A DNA stretch of 35,462 bases from an uncultured Lamprocystis sp. (GCF_903933125.1 NZ_CAIZIZ010000373.1:1-35462); one strand, 5' to 3'. Shown: positions 26,034 through 34,529, numbered from the stretch's first letter. Notes: generated by a model not told the origin, from the letters alone. Made by a program: numbers and translations.

Positions 26034-26097
26034 GATAGTATTGCTATCCCTCAGCGAAAACGATAGTATTAGCATCACTTCTTGGAGATACCGTATC
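26034..26097. promoter_or_regulatory. Three operator-like palindromes upstream of the XRE gene
   Basis: Sites: GATAGTATTGCTATC (26034-26048), GATAGTATTAGCATC (26062-26076) and GATACCGTATC (26087-26097). The first two are near-identical 15-mers 28 bases apart with GATAG/CTATC half-sites; the third is a perfect shorter palindrome. The nearest overlaps a TACTAT hexamer on the minus strand that could be the -10 of the XRE gene. This is the layout of a Cro/C1-type operator set, inferred from sequence. Confidence 0.7.
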
Positions 26098-26262
26098 TAT
26101 CCTCCGCTTAGCCTTGGGTCGTAGCTTCCGGGTTGGCTGCGCGCGGCCATCCTTACCGAAGGACTAAGCCCTAGATAAACGGCAAGCCGTTGCCCCGCCG
26201 CCGCGATAGGGATCGAAGAGAAACAATCAGTCTGGGTCAAAGGAACAAGTAAGGATGATCCC
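26098..26262. promoter_or_regulatory. Upstream region of the Ter cluster
   Basis: The region has no gene. It contains a perfect 6-bp stem palindrome AACGGC-AA-GCCGTT (26178-26191) and the strong ribosome-binding site AAGGA (8 bases before the ATG at 26263). No clear sigma-70 promoter is visible to me. Confidence 0.4.
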
Positions 26263-27303
26263 ATGAAAGATTTCCGTCTCTCGATCGTTGTTACTCTGGC
26301 GTGCCTGGCGGTTGCGGGCTACTGGGGTGCTCAATCGGGCCAGGGAGCGGTTCCGGCGATCTTCCTCGCCTTCATCCTGGGTGTCATGGAAGTGAGCCTC
26401 TCCTTCGATAATGCCGTAGTGAATGCTAGCGTCCTCAAGGACATGGAAGAAAAATGGCAGCGAATCTTCCTCACTATCGGCATTCTCATTGCCGTCTTCG
26501 GGATGAGACTCCTCTTCCCCATTTTGATCGTCACCGTCGCCACCGGCCTCGGCATGGGTGAGGTCGCCACGATGGCTCTTGACCGCCCCGAAGAATATGC
26601 CCGCCACCTACAGGAAAGCCACGTCGGCATCGCCGCCTTCGGAGGCGTGTTTTTGATGCTCGTTTTCCTCTCTTTTCTCTTCGACGAGAGTAAAGAACTC
26701 CACTGGCTGGGAACAATCGAAGAGCGCCTGTCCAGACTCGGAAAGCTCGGCTCTATTGAAGTCATGGCCGCGCTCCTGATCCTCTTTGTCCTGCAATACG
26801 TCCTCCCCCTTGAACCCTTGGAGCGCCTCACGATGCTGGTTGCCGGTGTCGGCGGCGTCATCCTTTATATCGCCGTCAGCAGCGTCGGCAGTCTGTTCGA
26901 AAACGACGAGGACGGAAACGCTGCCGTGACCGCCGCCAAACGCAACGGCGTAGCCGGCTTTCTTTACCTTGAAATTTTGGACGCATCGTTCTCGTTCGAC
27001 GGCGTGATCGGCGCATTCGCCATCACCCGTGACGTCATCATCATCATGCTCGGGTTGGCGATCGGTGCCATGTTCGTTCGCTCCCTCACAGTCCACCTGG
27101 TCCGTAAAGGCACGCTCGATGAGTACGTCTACCTTGAACATGGCGCCCATTACGCCATTGGCGTACTCGCCGGCATCATGTTAGCCGGGATCGTTTACCA
27201 CGTCTCCGAAGTGGTCACCGGACTGATTGGTATTGGATTTATCCTGCTCGCTCTGGTCTCATCGGTACGTCACCGAGCGAAGACGCTGATTGCGGAAAAC
27301 TAA
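26263..27303 (+). CDS. DUF475/TerC-like integral membrane protein
   Basis: The 346-residue polytopic membrane protein resembles the DUF475 branch of the TerC family, with about eight hydrophobic segments. Two acidic intramembrane motifs, SLSFDNAVVN (Asp49/Asn50) and SFSFDGVIGAF (about 244), are the family's likely metal-coordinating sites. A cytoplasmic loop (about 105-145) is charged. TerC-family proteins are linked to tellurite resistance and Mn export; which applies here is not known. It is the first gene of the cluster, with AAGGA 8 bases before the ATG, and lies 54 bases before the first TerD gene. A membrane anchor for soluble TerD/TerY complexes is inferred. Confidence 0.9.
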   Translation: MKDFRLSIVVTLACLAVAGYWGAQSGQGAVPAIFLAFILGVMEVSLSFDNAVVNASVLKDMEEKWQRIFLTIGILIAVFGMRLLFPILIVTVATGLGMGEVATMALDRPEEYARHLQESHVGIAAFGGVFLMLVFLSFLFDESKELHWLGTIEERLSRLGKLGSIEVMAALLILFVLQYVLPLEPLERLTMLVAGVGGVILYIAVSSVGSLFENDEDGNAAVTAAKRNGVAGFLYLEILDASFSFDGVIGAFAITRDVIIIMLGLAIGAMFVRSLTVHLVRKGTLDEYVYLEHGAHYAIGVLAGIMLAGIVYHVSEVVTGLIGIGFILLALVSSVRHRAKTLIAEN

Positions 27304-27357
27304 TTTCTTTCCTAACCCCTATCATTAAACCGACATCCGATCGAACTGGAGGAACGC

Positions 27358-27936
27358 ATGGCGGTAACGCTCAAGAAGGGAGGCAATCTCTCCCTTTCCA
27401 CGACCAGCCCCAACCTAAAAACCATCCTGGTCGGACTCGGCTGGTCCGCCCGCGGCACCGATGGCGACGATTTCGATCTCGACGCAAGCGTCTTTATGGT
27501 AACCGACAGCGGCAAAGTGCGCCGAGATGAGGACTTCATCTTCTACGGCCAATTACTTTCCGTCTGTGGATCAGTCAAGCACACCGGTGACAACCGAACC
27601 GGCGAAGGCGACGGTGACGACGAGGCCATTGAGATCATCCTTGCCAAGGTTCCCGACGTCATCAAGCGCCTGATCGTCACGGTAACCATTTATGACGCAG
27701 AAGTCCGTCGCCAGAACTTCGGCCAAGTCTCCGACGCTTTCATCCGCATCGTCAATCACGAAAATCACGAGGAAATCGCCCGCTTCGACCTCTCCGAAGA
27801 CTACAGCACCGAAACCGCGATGATCTTCGGCGAGATCTACCGCCACGGTGGCGAGTGGAAATTCAAGGCTGTTGGTCAGGGCTACTGCGGAGGAACGGAG
27901 GCCCTGTGCCGACAGTTTGGCGTCAACATCGCCTGA
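27358..27936 (+). CDS. TerD-family protein 1
   Basis: TerD/TerE/TerZ-type stress protein of 192 residues, the usual length. The start [14 protein letters not shown] has GGAGG 6 bases upstream. The acidic calcium-binding motifs are intact: [12 protein letters not shown] (about 36-48) and [18 protein letters not shown] (about 76-93). The central [26 protein letters not shown] and [32 protein letters not shown] blocks are typical. TerD proteins bind calcium and are part of tellurite/stress resistance clusters. It is followed 39 bases later by a TerY gene, and this pair is repeated further on. Confidence 0.95.
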   Translation: MAVTLKKGGNLSLSTTSPNLKTILVGLGWSARGTDGDDFDLDASVFMVTDSGKVRRDEDFIFYGQLLSVCGSVKHTGDNRTGEGDGDDEAIEIILAKVPDVIKRLIVTVTIYDAEVRRQNFGQVSDAFIRIVNHENHEEIARFDLSEDYSTETAMIFGEIYRHGGEWKFKAVGQGYCGGTEALCRQFGVNIA

Positions 27937-27975
27937 CAATCAACTGAAAACAACCAACCCGACACGAGGCATCCC

Positions 27976-28617
27976 ATGTCACGCAGACTTCCGGTCTATC
28001 TGGTACTCGACACCTCCGGCTCTATGTCTGGCGAACCCATCGAGGCGGTCAAGGTCGGCGTCGAGACCTTGGTCTCCTCCCTCCGCCGCGACCCTTACGC
28101 GCTGGAAACAGCCTGGCTCTCCGTGATCACCTTCGACAGCACCGCCAAGCAAATCGTCTCTCTTACCGAACTGGCCGCCTTCCAAAATCCCTCCATCATT
28201 GCCAACGGCAATACGTCAATGGGGGCGGGGCTATCGCTGCTGGCCAAACGTATTGAAGCCGAGGTAACCAAGACCACCGCCACCGAAAAAGGGGATTGGA
28301 AGCCTTTGGTGTTCCTTATGACCGACGGAGGTCCGACGGACAATTGGCAAACCGGACTCAACGATCTAAGGAAGGTGAAAACTGGAATTCTTGTCGCCTG
28401 TGCTGCTGGGCCGGGTGCCGATACCACCATCCTCAAACAGATCACCGAGGCGGTCGTTCATCTCGATACGGCAGATTCCACCACCATTAGCGCATTTTTT
28501 AAGTGGGTCTCCTCGTCCATATCGGTCGGAAGTCAGAAAGTCGAATCTGGTCAAAAAGAAGTTGCCGGCCTGGGCGAACTTCCTCCCCCGCCCCCCGAAG
28601 TCAGCTTTGTGGTGTAA
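27976..28617 (+). CDS. TerY-type VWA domain protein 1
   Basis: The 213-residue protein is a single von Willebrand factor A domain with a complete MIDAS metal site: DTSGS (Asp12, Ser14, Ser16), NTSMG (about 75) and MTDGGPTD (about 115). It starts at 27976 with GAGG 8 bases upstream. The C-terminal tail is GLGELPPPPPEVSFVV, a polyproline plus hydrophobic end shared with the second TerY. TerY proteins are partners of the TerD family. It is 39 bases after TerD 1 and 37 bases before TerD 2. Confidence 0.93.
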   Translation: MSRRLPVYLVLDTSGSMSGEPIEAVKVGVETLVSSLRRDPYALETAWLSVITFDSTAKQIVSLTELAAFQNPSIIANGNTSMGAGLSLLAKRIEAEVTKTTATEKGDWKPLVFLMTDGGPTDNWQTGLNDLRKVKTGILVACAAGPGADTTILKQITEAVVHLDTADSTTISAFFKWVSSSISVGSQKVESGQKEVAGLGELPPPPPEVSFVV

Positions 28618-28654
28618 GTTAATCGCTTCGACTCGATCGTCTGGAGATATACGC

Positions 28655-29308
28655 ATGGCCGTCACCCTAAAAAAAGGACAAGGCGTCAGCCTAAAAAAAG
28701 CCGAAAACGATCTCTCGCAGGTTACCATCGGCCTTGGCTGGGACATCGCCGAACGAAAATCCGGAGGAATTCTCGGCGGTATTTTTGGCAAGAAGCAACC
28801 GGAGAACGAGGAATACGACCTTGATGTAGTCGCGTTCCTTTGCGGAGCGAACGGAAAAGTCAACGATATCGGAACGCAAGAAGAAAACCGCGGCCCAATC
28901 GGGGGCGACATCATTTTCTTCAACTCCATGCAGCACCCTACCGGCCAAGTTTGGCTGACTGGTGATAACTGCTCCGGCGCCGGTGAGGGAGACGATGAAC
29001 AGATCATCGCCAACCTCAACTCCCTTCCGGAGCGTTACCATCGAATTGTCTTTGTCGTACAAATCTATGACGGTATCCAGAAGCACCAAAGCTTCGGACA
29101 GGTGAAGAATGCATATATTCGCGCCGTAGACGCGAAGAACCGCGAGATGGCCCGCTTCGACCTCTCCGGCGATGCTTCCTACGCCAACTGCCGCTCAATG
29201 ATCTTCGCCGAACTGGAACGAGAAACCGCGGGGTGGAAACTAAGAGCGATCGGCACGCCCTTTGAGAAAGACTCTTTCGGATACATTCTAACACAGTATT
29301 ATCTATAG
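28655..29308 (+). CDS. TerD-family protein 2, with a loop insertion
   Basis: The start at 28655 ([19 protein letters not shown]) is chosen over the longer frame because it matches TerD 1 and has GGAGA 8 bases upstream. The 217-residue protein keeps the acidic motifs EYDLDVVAFL and TGDNCSGAGEGDDEQI, and the block RFDLSGDASYANCRSMIFAELERETAGWKLRAIG. Compared with TerD 1 it has an insertion of about 16 residues after GLGWDIAE that reads RKSGGILGGIFGKKQPE, rich in glycine and hydrophobic residues. It ends GYILTQYYL. It may form a hetero-complex with TerD 1, by analogy with other Ter proteins. Confidence 0.93.
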   Translation: MAVTLKKGQGVSLKKAENDLSQVTIGLGWDIAERKSGGILGGIFGKKQPENEEYDLDVVAFLCGANGKVNDIGTQEENRGPIGGDIIFFNSMQHPTGQVWLTGDNCSGAGEGDDEQIIANLNSLPERYHRIVFVVQIYDGIQKHQSFGQVKNAYIRAVDAKNREMARFDLSGDASYANCRSMIFAELERETAGWKLRAIGTPFEKDSFGYILTQYYL

Positions 29309-29379
29309 TCGAACTCGGCCGACCGACCGAACACCTCAAAACCGATCGCAAATTAGAAAATCAACCCAGAGATCGCTCG

Positions 29380-30015
29380 ATGAGACGGCTACCGGTATAC
29401 CTGTTACTCGACACTTCAGGCTCAATGCGGGGCGAACCAATTCACTCTGTGAACGTTGGCTTGAGTGCGATGATTACTGCATTACGGCAAGACCCCTATG
29501 CCCTCGAAACGGTCTACCTCTCTATCATCACTTTCGACATCGAAGCCAAAGAACTTCTACCCCTCACTCCGATTGCGGACGTAACCCTACCTGATATCCA
29601 AGTTCCAGACTCCGGGCCCACGTTTCTCGGGGCCGCGCTTGATCTGTTGGTGCAGCGCGTCGATCGCGATGTGATCCGTAGCACCGCGGAGCAAAAAGGA
29701 GACTGGCGTCCACTCCTGTTCGTGATGACCGATGGCAGTCCATCGGACCTTCAACGCTACCGTGAAATGATCCCAGAGGTAAAGGTTCGCAACTTCGGGC
29801 ACGTCGTCGCTTGTGCCGCTGGACCCAAAGCAAAATTGCCTCCACTGGCGGAGTTGACTGACACCGTCGTGACTCTGGATACCAGCGATAGTTCAACTTT
29901 CACGTCATTTTTTCGATGGGTTTCCGCCAGCGTCGCCTTTGGGAGCAGTAGCGCGGGCGTTACGACGCCAGTAGGCCTCCCGCCACCGCCAGACGAAATT
30001 CAAGTGGTTATCTAA
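29380..30015 (+). CDS. TerY-type VWA domain protein 2
   Basis: The 211-residue VWA protein is clearly paralogous to TerY 1: MRRLPVYLLLDTSGSMRG with MIDAS Asp11, Ser13 and Ser15, then FVMTDGSPSD in the middle, and the same length. It ends GLPPPPDEIQVVI, the same proline-rich plus hydrophobic tail. It follows TerD 2 by 71 bases, so the TerD-TerY pair is duplicated in tandem. The Shine-Dalgarno (AGAG) is weaker than for the other cluster genes. Confidence 0.92.
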   Translation: MRRLPVYLLLDTSGSMRGEPIHSVNVGLSAMITALRQDPYALETVYLSIITFDIEAKELLPLTPIADVTLPDIQVPDSGPTFLGAALDLLVQRVDRDVIRSTAEQKGDWRPLLFVMTDGSPSDLQRYREMIPEVKVRNFGHVVACAAGPKAKLPPLAELTDTVVTLDTSDSSTFTSFFRWVSASVAFGSSSAGVTTPVGLPPPPDEIQVVI

Positions 30016-30130
30016 CGTCACGTTTCGTGATGAATCGCGCTTCCTTGAACAGAAGAAACGTACCCGGCAATCTCGACGTATTATTTAACAACATCTACCG
30101 GCTCAACGGTCTCCCACATCCGGAGAACAC

Positions 30131-31186
30131 ATGCGTCGCCTTCCCATTTTCTTCCTCCTTGATGTTTCCGAATCGATGGCAGGTGCCAACCTACTCAAGA
30201 TGGAAGAAGCCCTTGGGCGGATTGTTACGTCGCTGCGCCGCGATCCACATGCGTTGGAAACGGTTTTCATCTCGGTGATCGCGTTCGCGGGAGTCGCCCG
30301 CACTCTCGCACCCCTTACGGACCTGGGTGCCTTCTATGCCCCCAAATTACCCATCGGTAGCGGCACCAGTCTTGGGGCTGTCCTGCGCCACTTGATGTCC
30401 GAACTGGACCAGGTCGTCCTCAAGAACACCGCGGACCAGAAAGGCGATTGGCGCCCCATCATCTACCTGTTGACCGATGGCAAGCCAACCGATGACGCGC
30501 AGCCGGCGATCGACGAATGGAATATTCGTTATAAGAGACGGGCTGACCTGATCGCTATTGGCCTCGGTCGCTTCGCCGATCTTCATGTGTTAGCGCGGAT
30601 CACCGACCATGTGCTTGTCTTCGAGGGCACGAGTGACGACGACTATTGTCGTTTCATCCATTGGATAACCGCATCAGTCACCGTGCAGAGTCGAAGTGTC
30701 GGGGCCGCAGAAAGCGATGGAGTCCGCCTCGCAAAGATCGACGACACCATCCTTAAAACGCTTGATAGCGACTCGCGGTTAAGACATTACGATAACGACT
30801 GTGTCGTACTCATCGGGAGATGCCAAAGAAACCGCGCCCCATATCTGATGAAATATGATCGGGAATCGAGCGCGCTTTCGACAAACGAATTTTCTTTCGA
30901 ACTAACCCAATATTTATTGAGCGGCTGCTATCCAGTCGACGAATCATTCTTTGCTTGGTCGGACCCAACCGGAACGGTGGAAACCGTGAATACATTGGCA
31001 CTCCGAGGAATACCAAGTTGCCCATATTGCGGTAATCCATCCGCTTTCGCACGCTGCGCTTGCGGAAACCTGCTTTGTATCAGCGGGCCGGGGCATACGG
31101 TCTGCCCTTGGTGCGGCGACTCGATTGAGTTCATAGCGTCGACAAACGATGGCGACGGCTTTGACGTCTGTAGAGGAAAGGGGTAA
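30131..31186 (+). CDS. TerY-type VWA protein 3 with C-terminal zinc ribbon
   Basis: The 351-residue protein has an N-terminal VWA domain (about 1-200) with a slightly altered MIDAS, DVSES (Asp11, Ser13, Ser15). A middle region (about 210-285) and a C-terminal zinc ribbon (about 298-335) with CPYC, CAC and CPWC pairs follow. This is the TerY-C architecture. The start at 30131 has GGAGA about 5 bases upstream. Only 3 bases separate it from the PP2C gene, and the kinase follows, so these three form the TerY-P triad, of which E. coli YegL, PphC and YegI are counterparts. It lacks the PPPP tail of TerY 1 and 2. Confidence 0.9.
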   Translation: MRRLPIFFLLDVSESMAGANLLKMEEALGRIVTSLRRDPHALETVFISVIAFAGVARTLAPLTDLGAFYAPKLPIGSGTSLGAVLRHLMSELDQVVLKNTADQKGDWRPIIYLLTDGKPTDDAQPAIDEWNIRYKRRADLIAIGLGRFADLHVLARITDHVLVFEGTSDDDYCRFIHWITASVTVQSRSVGAAESDGVRLAKIDDTILKTLDSDSRLRHYDNDCVVLIGRCQRNRAPYLMKYDRESSALSTNEFSFELTQYLLSGCYPVDESFFAWSDPTGTVETVNTLALRGIPSCPYCGNPSAFARCACGNLLCISGPGHTVCPWCGDSIEFIASTNDGDGFDVCRGKG

Positions 31187-31189
31187 TAG

Positions 31190-32812
31190 ATGAAACATGA
31201 ATCAGATCACCGCGCAAGACTAGCGAAAGAGCTATTGGAAAATCTCTTTCGCTATCACCCTTCGCATGGGGTCTTTGCCGAACGGTCACAGGAAGTGACC
31301 AAGGCGCAGTTTGATTGCTTCCTAGCTCAACCAGAACTTATCGATCTAGCCGATAGTTTCTTGTCCAACATCAGCCGCGCCTGGCGAAAACAGTTCCCTT
31401 CAGCAGATGAAGGAGAAGTTGATTCCTCAATGCAAGAAACCCTGATTATCGTTCCGCCGTCCGGCGATCAGCCGGCGCCGCTTACCCAAAGCTCCGGACC
31501 TCTCGACATCGGGACCGTTCTCAAAGATGCAGTAATGACAACCCACGAAATTGCGGAAACGTTCGGCATCGGCGCTGAACTGATCATCAAGTCACGCCCC
31601 AGAGTCGCTCCAGTGAGTACCGCAGATCAACCAACAACGCCTCGCAAGGTCGTCTTCTCCACCGAACGCAACGCAAGCGTCGGGAAGGAGTATCACACAT
31701 TCATCCGGGCGACCCCGGAGGTAGACATTATCGCTGTTGTCGTTCCAGATGGTATTGGTGTTTCGTTCGATCCCGAAACGAAGGAACTTTCCGGAACGCC
31801 GACGACGCCCGGAGAGCATCTCTTGAAGATTCAGTATCGCCATAGCGCGTCGTGGCACGCCAGCGAGCGTCCATCGTTGGAAGGTTGCTGCATCTTGGTG
31901 GCCAATCCCGATCCCCAGTCGCTTTGGCTGAACAGAGCGTCAGCCCAAGATGACCCCGACTGGAAGCCGGATGAGGCCAGTATTCTTTTGAAAGCGACCG
32001 GTACCTTGCAGATGGTTGCCGCGAGCAAACGAGGGCGTTCCCACGCCCATGTCGGCTCCTTTCGAGACGACGACTTCGCCGTCGCGTCTTTCGAGGGCTG
32101 GAATATTCTTGCGGTCGCTGACGGAGCGGGCAGCGCAAAATACTCACGTATCGGTTCGCGATTGGCGGTCAGTACCGCGGTAGCGACGATGAAGGAGAAG
32201 GTAATCGGCGATCAGGGAGATGAGCTCAGCGACGCACCAGCGACGATGAGTCAGAATCCAGTCGCCGGCAACATCCCGGCGTACCATATTCTCGGAGCGG
32301 CCGCATTTTCTGCGATGAAGGCGATCGAATTGGAAGCTGCCGCTAAAGGCAACGCGATTAAGGACTACTCGACAACTTTGATTCTCGCGTTACATAAATC
32401 CACTTCATTCGGCGAGTTGATCGCGACGTTCTGGGTCGGGGATGGGGCCGTAGCCGTTTATTCGCGGGAAACGAGACTTCTAAAGATTCTCGGGGAGGGG
32501 GATTCAGGTGATTACGCCGGTCAAACCCGCTTTCTTGATACAGCGCTGGTATCGGATAGCAGGGAAATTTCCAAACGGATTAGGGTTGAGCTTTTACCCC
32601 GTTTTGATACGCTGGCACTCATGACTGATGGCGTGACTGATCCCAAGTTCGAGACCGATCATAATCTGGCGTCGATTCATTTTTGGGACCAACTTTGGGA
32701 CGAGCTAACGCCGGTCTTAAAGGATGATCAGCCGGAGCAGTGCTTGCTATCATGGCTCGATTTCTGGAGCCCCGGCAATCATGATGATCGCACCATCGCG
32801 TTGTTATGGTAG
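31190..32812 (+). CDS. PP2C-type Ser/Thr phosphatase of the TerY-P triad, with internal Ig-like domain
   Basis: The 540-residue protein has three parts. Residues about 1-70 are helical (ARLAKELLENLFRYHP). About 150-220 read RKVVFSTERN to GVSFDPETKELSGTPTTPGEH, like a putative Ig-fold (He_PIG-type) domain. About 275-540 are a PP2C phosphatase: HVGSFRDDDFAV, AVADGAGSAKYS (metal Asp311), LALMTDGVTDPKF and NHDDRTIALLW at the end. The acidic metal residues are present, so activity is expected. It probably reverses phosphorylation by the next gene's kinase, as PphC does for YegI in E. coli; that is inference by analogy. It starts 3 bases after TerY 3. Confidence 0.9.
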   Translation: MKHESDHRARLAKELLENLFRYHPSHGVFAERSQEVTKAQFDCFLAQPELIDLADSFLSNISRAWRKQFPSADEGEVDSSMQETLIIVPPSGDQPAPLTQSSGPLDIGTVLKDAVMTTHEIAETFGIGAELIIKSRPRVAPVSTADQPTTPRKVVFSTERNASVGKEYHTFIRATPEVDIIAVVVPDGIGVSFDPETKELSGTPTTPGEHLLKIQYRHSASWHASERPSLEGCCILVANPDPQSLWLNRASAQDDPDWKPDEASILLKATGTLQMVAASKRGRSHAHVGSFRDDDFAVASFEGWNILAVADGAGSAKYSRIGSRLAVSTAVATMKEKVIGDQGDELSDAPATMSQNPVAGNIPAYHILGAAAFSAMKAIELEAAAKGNAIKDYSTTLILALHKSTSFGELIATFWVGDGAVAVYSRETRLLKILGEGDSGDYAGQTRFLDTALVSDSREISKRIRVELLPRFDTLALMTDGVTDPKFETDHNLASIHFWDQLWDELTPVLKDDQPEQCLLSWLDFWSPGNHDDRTIALLW

Positions 32813-32820
32813 CGGTTAAA

Positions 32821-34392
32821 ATGGCAAATATTGTTAAACTTAAAGCGCTGGACGGTCGCACGGTCGAGTTTGTTGACACCATCATTGGTCAAGGGGCCAT
32901 GAAGGATGTTTATTGCAGTCCAGACAAGTCCTATGTAGTCGCTTTTTTCCGTACCAAACAGAATGCGCAATCGCGCGACCGATTAAGCAACATCGTTGGC
33001 ACCTACCGTGAGAAGCTTTTCAATCAGCAAGGCGGCGATTATTGGAAGAACCTGTTTTGCTGGCCTGATAGCATAGTTGAATGGAACGGACTTTTGGGCA
33101 TCGTTATGCCGGCATATCAGGGCCATTATTTCTTTCAACACGGCTCGAAAAACGGCGATAACTTCGGTATCAAGGGCAACGAAAAGGAAGGAAAATGGTT
33201 TGCCAGTGCCAAGAACAGAAGCCGCTATCTGGATCCGCGGGAACTCGGTTCTTGGCAAAGCTATCTTACCATCGGCATCAAGATTGCAAGGGCGGTCAAA
33301 CGGCTACACGCTGCCGGGCTTGCGCACTCCGATCTATCTTACAAGAACGTGCTGGTCGATCCAGTCGGAAGCAACGCTTGCATCATTGATATCGACACGT
33401 TGGTCGTTCCTCAGAGATATCCTCCAGACGTCGTGGGCACGCCGGACTTCATTGCTCCAGAAGTGGTGATGACCAATCATCTGAACAAAGAGGACCCGAA
33501 GCGTCATCTGCCGAGTATTGCGACGGATCGTCACGCGCTGTCTGTGTTAATCTATATGTACCTTCTCTACAGACATCCGTTGCGAGGTGACAAGGTTCAT
33601 GATGTCAGCGATACCCAAAGAGATGAGACACTCTCTATGGGAGAGCGCGCATTATTTGTCGAGCACCCGACTGACGACTCGAATCGAATCCGAGTCAAGC
33701 ACCTTGAGGCTAGCGAGCTTCCTTGGAAAGATACCAAGAAGGTGCCCTACACTATCACTGGTCCTTACCTAGTCCCGCTATTTAACCGTGCATTTATAGA
33801 GGGCCTGCACGATCCGGCGAAACGCCCCAGTGCTGACGAATGGGAACAGGCGCTTGTCAAGACCGTCGACTTATTACAGCCGTGCCAAAACGCCGATTGC
33901 GAGCAGAAATGGTACGTTTTCGATAACTCGATCGCTCCCAAGTGTCCCTTCTGCGGCACATCATACCAAGGAAGACTACCAGTCTTGAATCTTTATTCGG
34001 CACGAAAGCAAGGCAGCTATATTCCAGACAACCATCGCTTAATGGTCTATACCAATCAATCGCTGTTCCCCTGGCACATCAACCGCAACATTTTTCCTAA
34101 CGAACGGTTAGCCCCTAAAGATCAGAAAAGAGGAGGATATTTTGTATTCCATAAAGATTCCTGGTGGTTGGTGAACGAGCGCATGCCGGACCTTGCGGAT
34201 ATGACCGCTGGCTCTCCCATTAAATGCCCGCCGGGCGGTAAGGTAGAATTAAAAGATAATCAAAAGCTTCTCCTATCAAAAGAAGAAGGGGGACGCGTGG
34301 TTGTTGTCCAAATGGTGGCGGGCGCAAGTGGACAACCATCGCTGATTGGAAACATACAAAGCGGTCTTCAGAAAATGCTTCATCGCACCTGA
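32821..34392 (+). CDS. YegI-like Ser/Thr kinase with zinc ribbon and C-terminal beta-rich domain
   Basis: The 523-residue protein starts at 32821 (MANIVKLKAL) or at ATG 32806, which overlaps the PP2C stop by 7 bases; neither has a clear Shine-Dalgarno. A kinase domain (about 12-350) has the Gly loop IGQGAMKDVY, catalytic loop HSDLSYKN (His169, Asp171, Asn176), the DFG-equivalent DID (Asp190) and APE (about 212). The beta-3 strand reads YVVAFF, with no Lys at the usual place (Lys46 is nearest). A zinc ribbon (Cys355, Cys360, Cys375, Cys378) follows, then a beta-rich tail possibly like a degenerate FHA fold. It is the kinase of the TerY-P triad. Confidence 0.9.
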   Translation: MANIVKLKALDGRTVEFVDTIIGQGAMKDVYCSPDKSYVVAFFRTKQNAQSRDRLSNIVGTYREKLFNQQGGDYWKNLFCWPDSIVEWNGLLGIVMPAYQGHYFFQHGSKNGDNFGIKGNEKEGKWFASAKNRSRYLDPRELGSWQSYLTIGIKIARAVKRLHAAGLAHSDLSYKNVLVDPVGSNACIIDIDTLVVPQRYPPDVVGTPDFIAPEVVMTNHLNKEDPKRHLPSIATDRHALSVLIYMYLLYRHPLRGDKVHDVSDTQRDETLSMGERALFVEHPTDDSNRIRVKHLEASELPWKDTKKVPYTITGPYLVPLFNRAFIEGLHDPAKRPSADEWEQALVKTVDLLQPCQNADCEQKWYVFDNSIAPKCPFCGTSYQGRLPVLNLYSARKQGSYIPDNHRLMVYTNQSLFPWHINRNIFPNERLAPKDQKRGGYFVFHKDSWWLVNERMPDLADMTAGSPIKCPPGGKVELKDNQKLLLSKEEGGRVVVVQMVAGASGQPSLIGNIQSGLQKMLHRT

Positions 34393-34529
34393 CAAGCGTA
34401 CAGTAGATCGACTTCCGCATTGTCACCTAACGCGTTTGGTTAGTGAGTTTATCGGTGCTTCTGTTGACGTCTAGAACAGATCCAGTAGCACAGATACCGC
34501 CAACCGGCACATATCCTAAAAGGAACTAA
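34393..34529. other. Spacer between the kinase and the membrane protein gene
   Basis: The 137-base spacer has no gene. CTAAC-GCGTTTG-GTTAG (around 34427) is a weak inverted repeat without a T-run. AAGGA (34519-34523) is a good ribosome-binding site for the next gene. Confidence 0.35.

Noticed and set aside
34420-34450. Terminator between the kinase gene and the membrane protein gene
   Set aside because: The inverted repeat has only 5 clear base pairs and no T-run.
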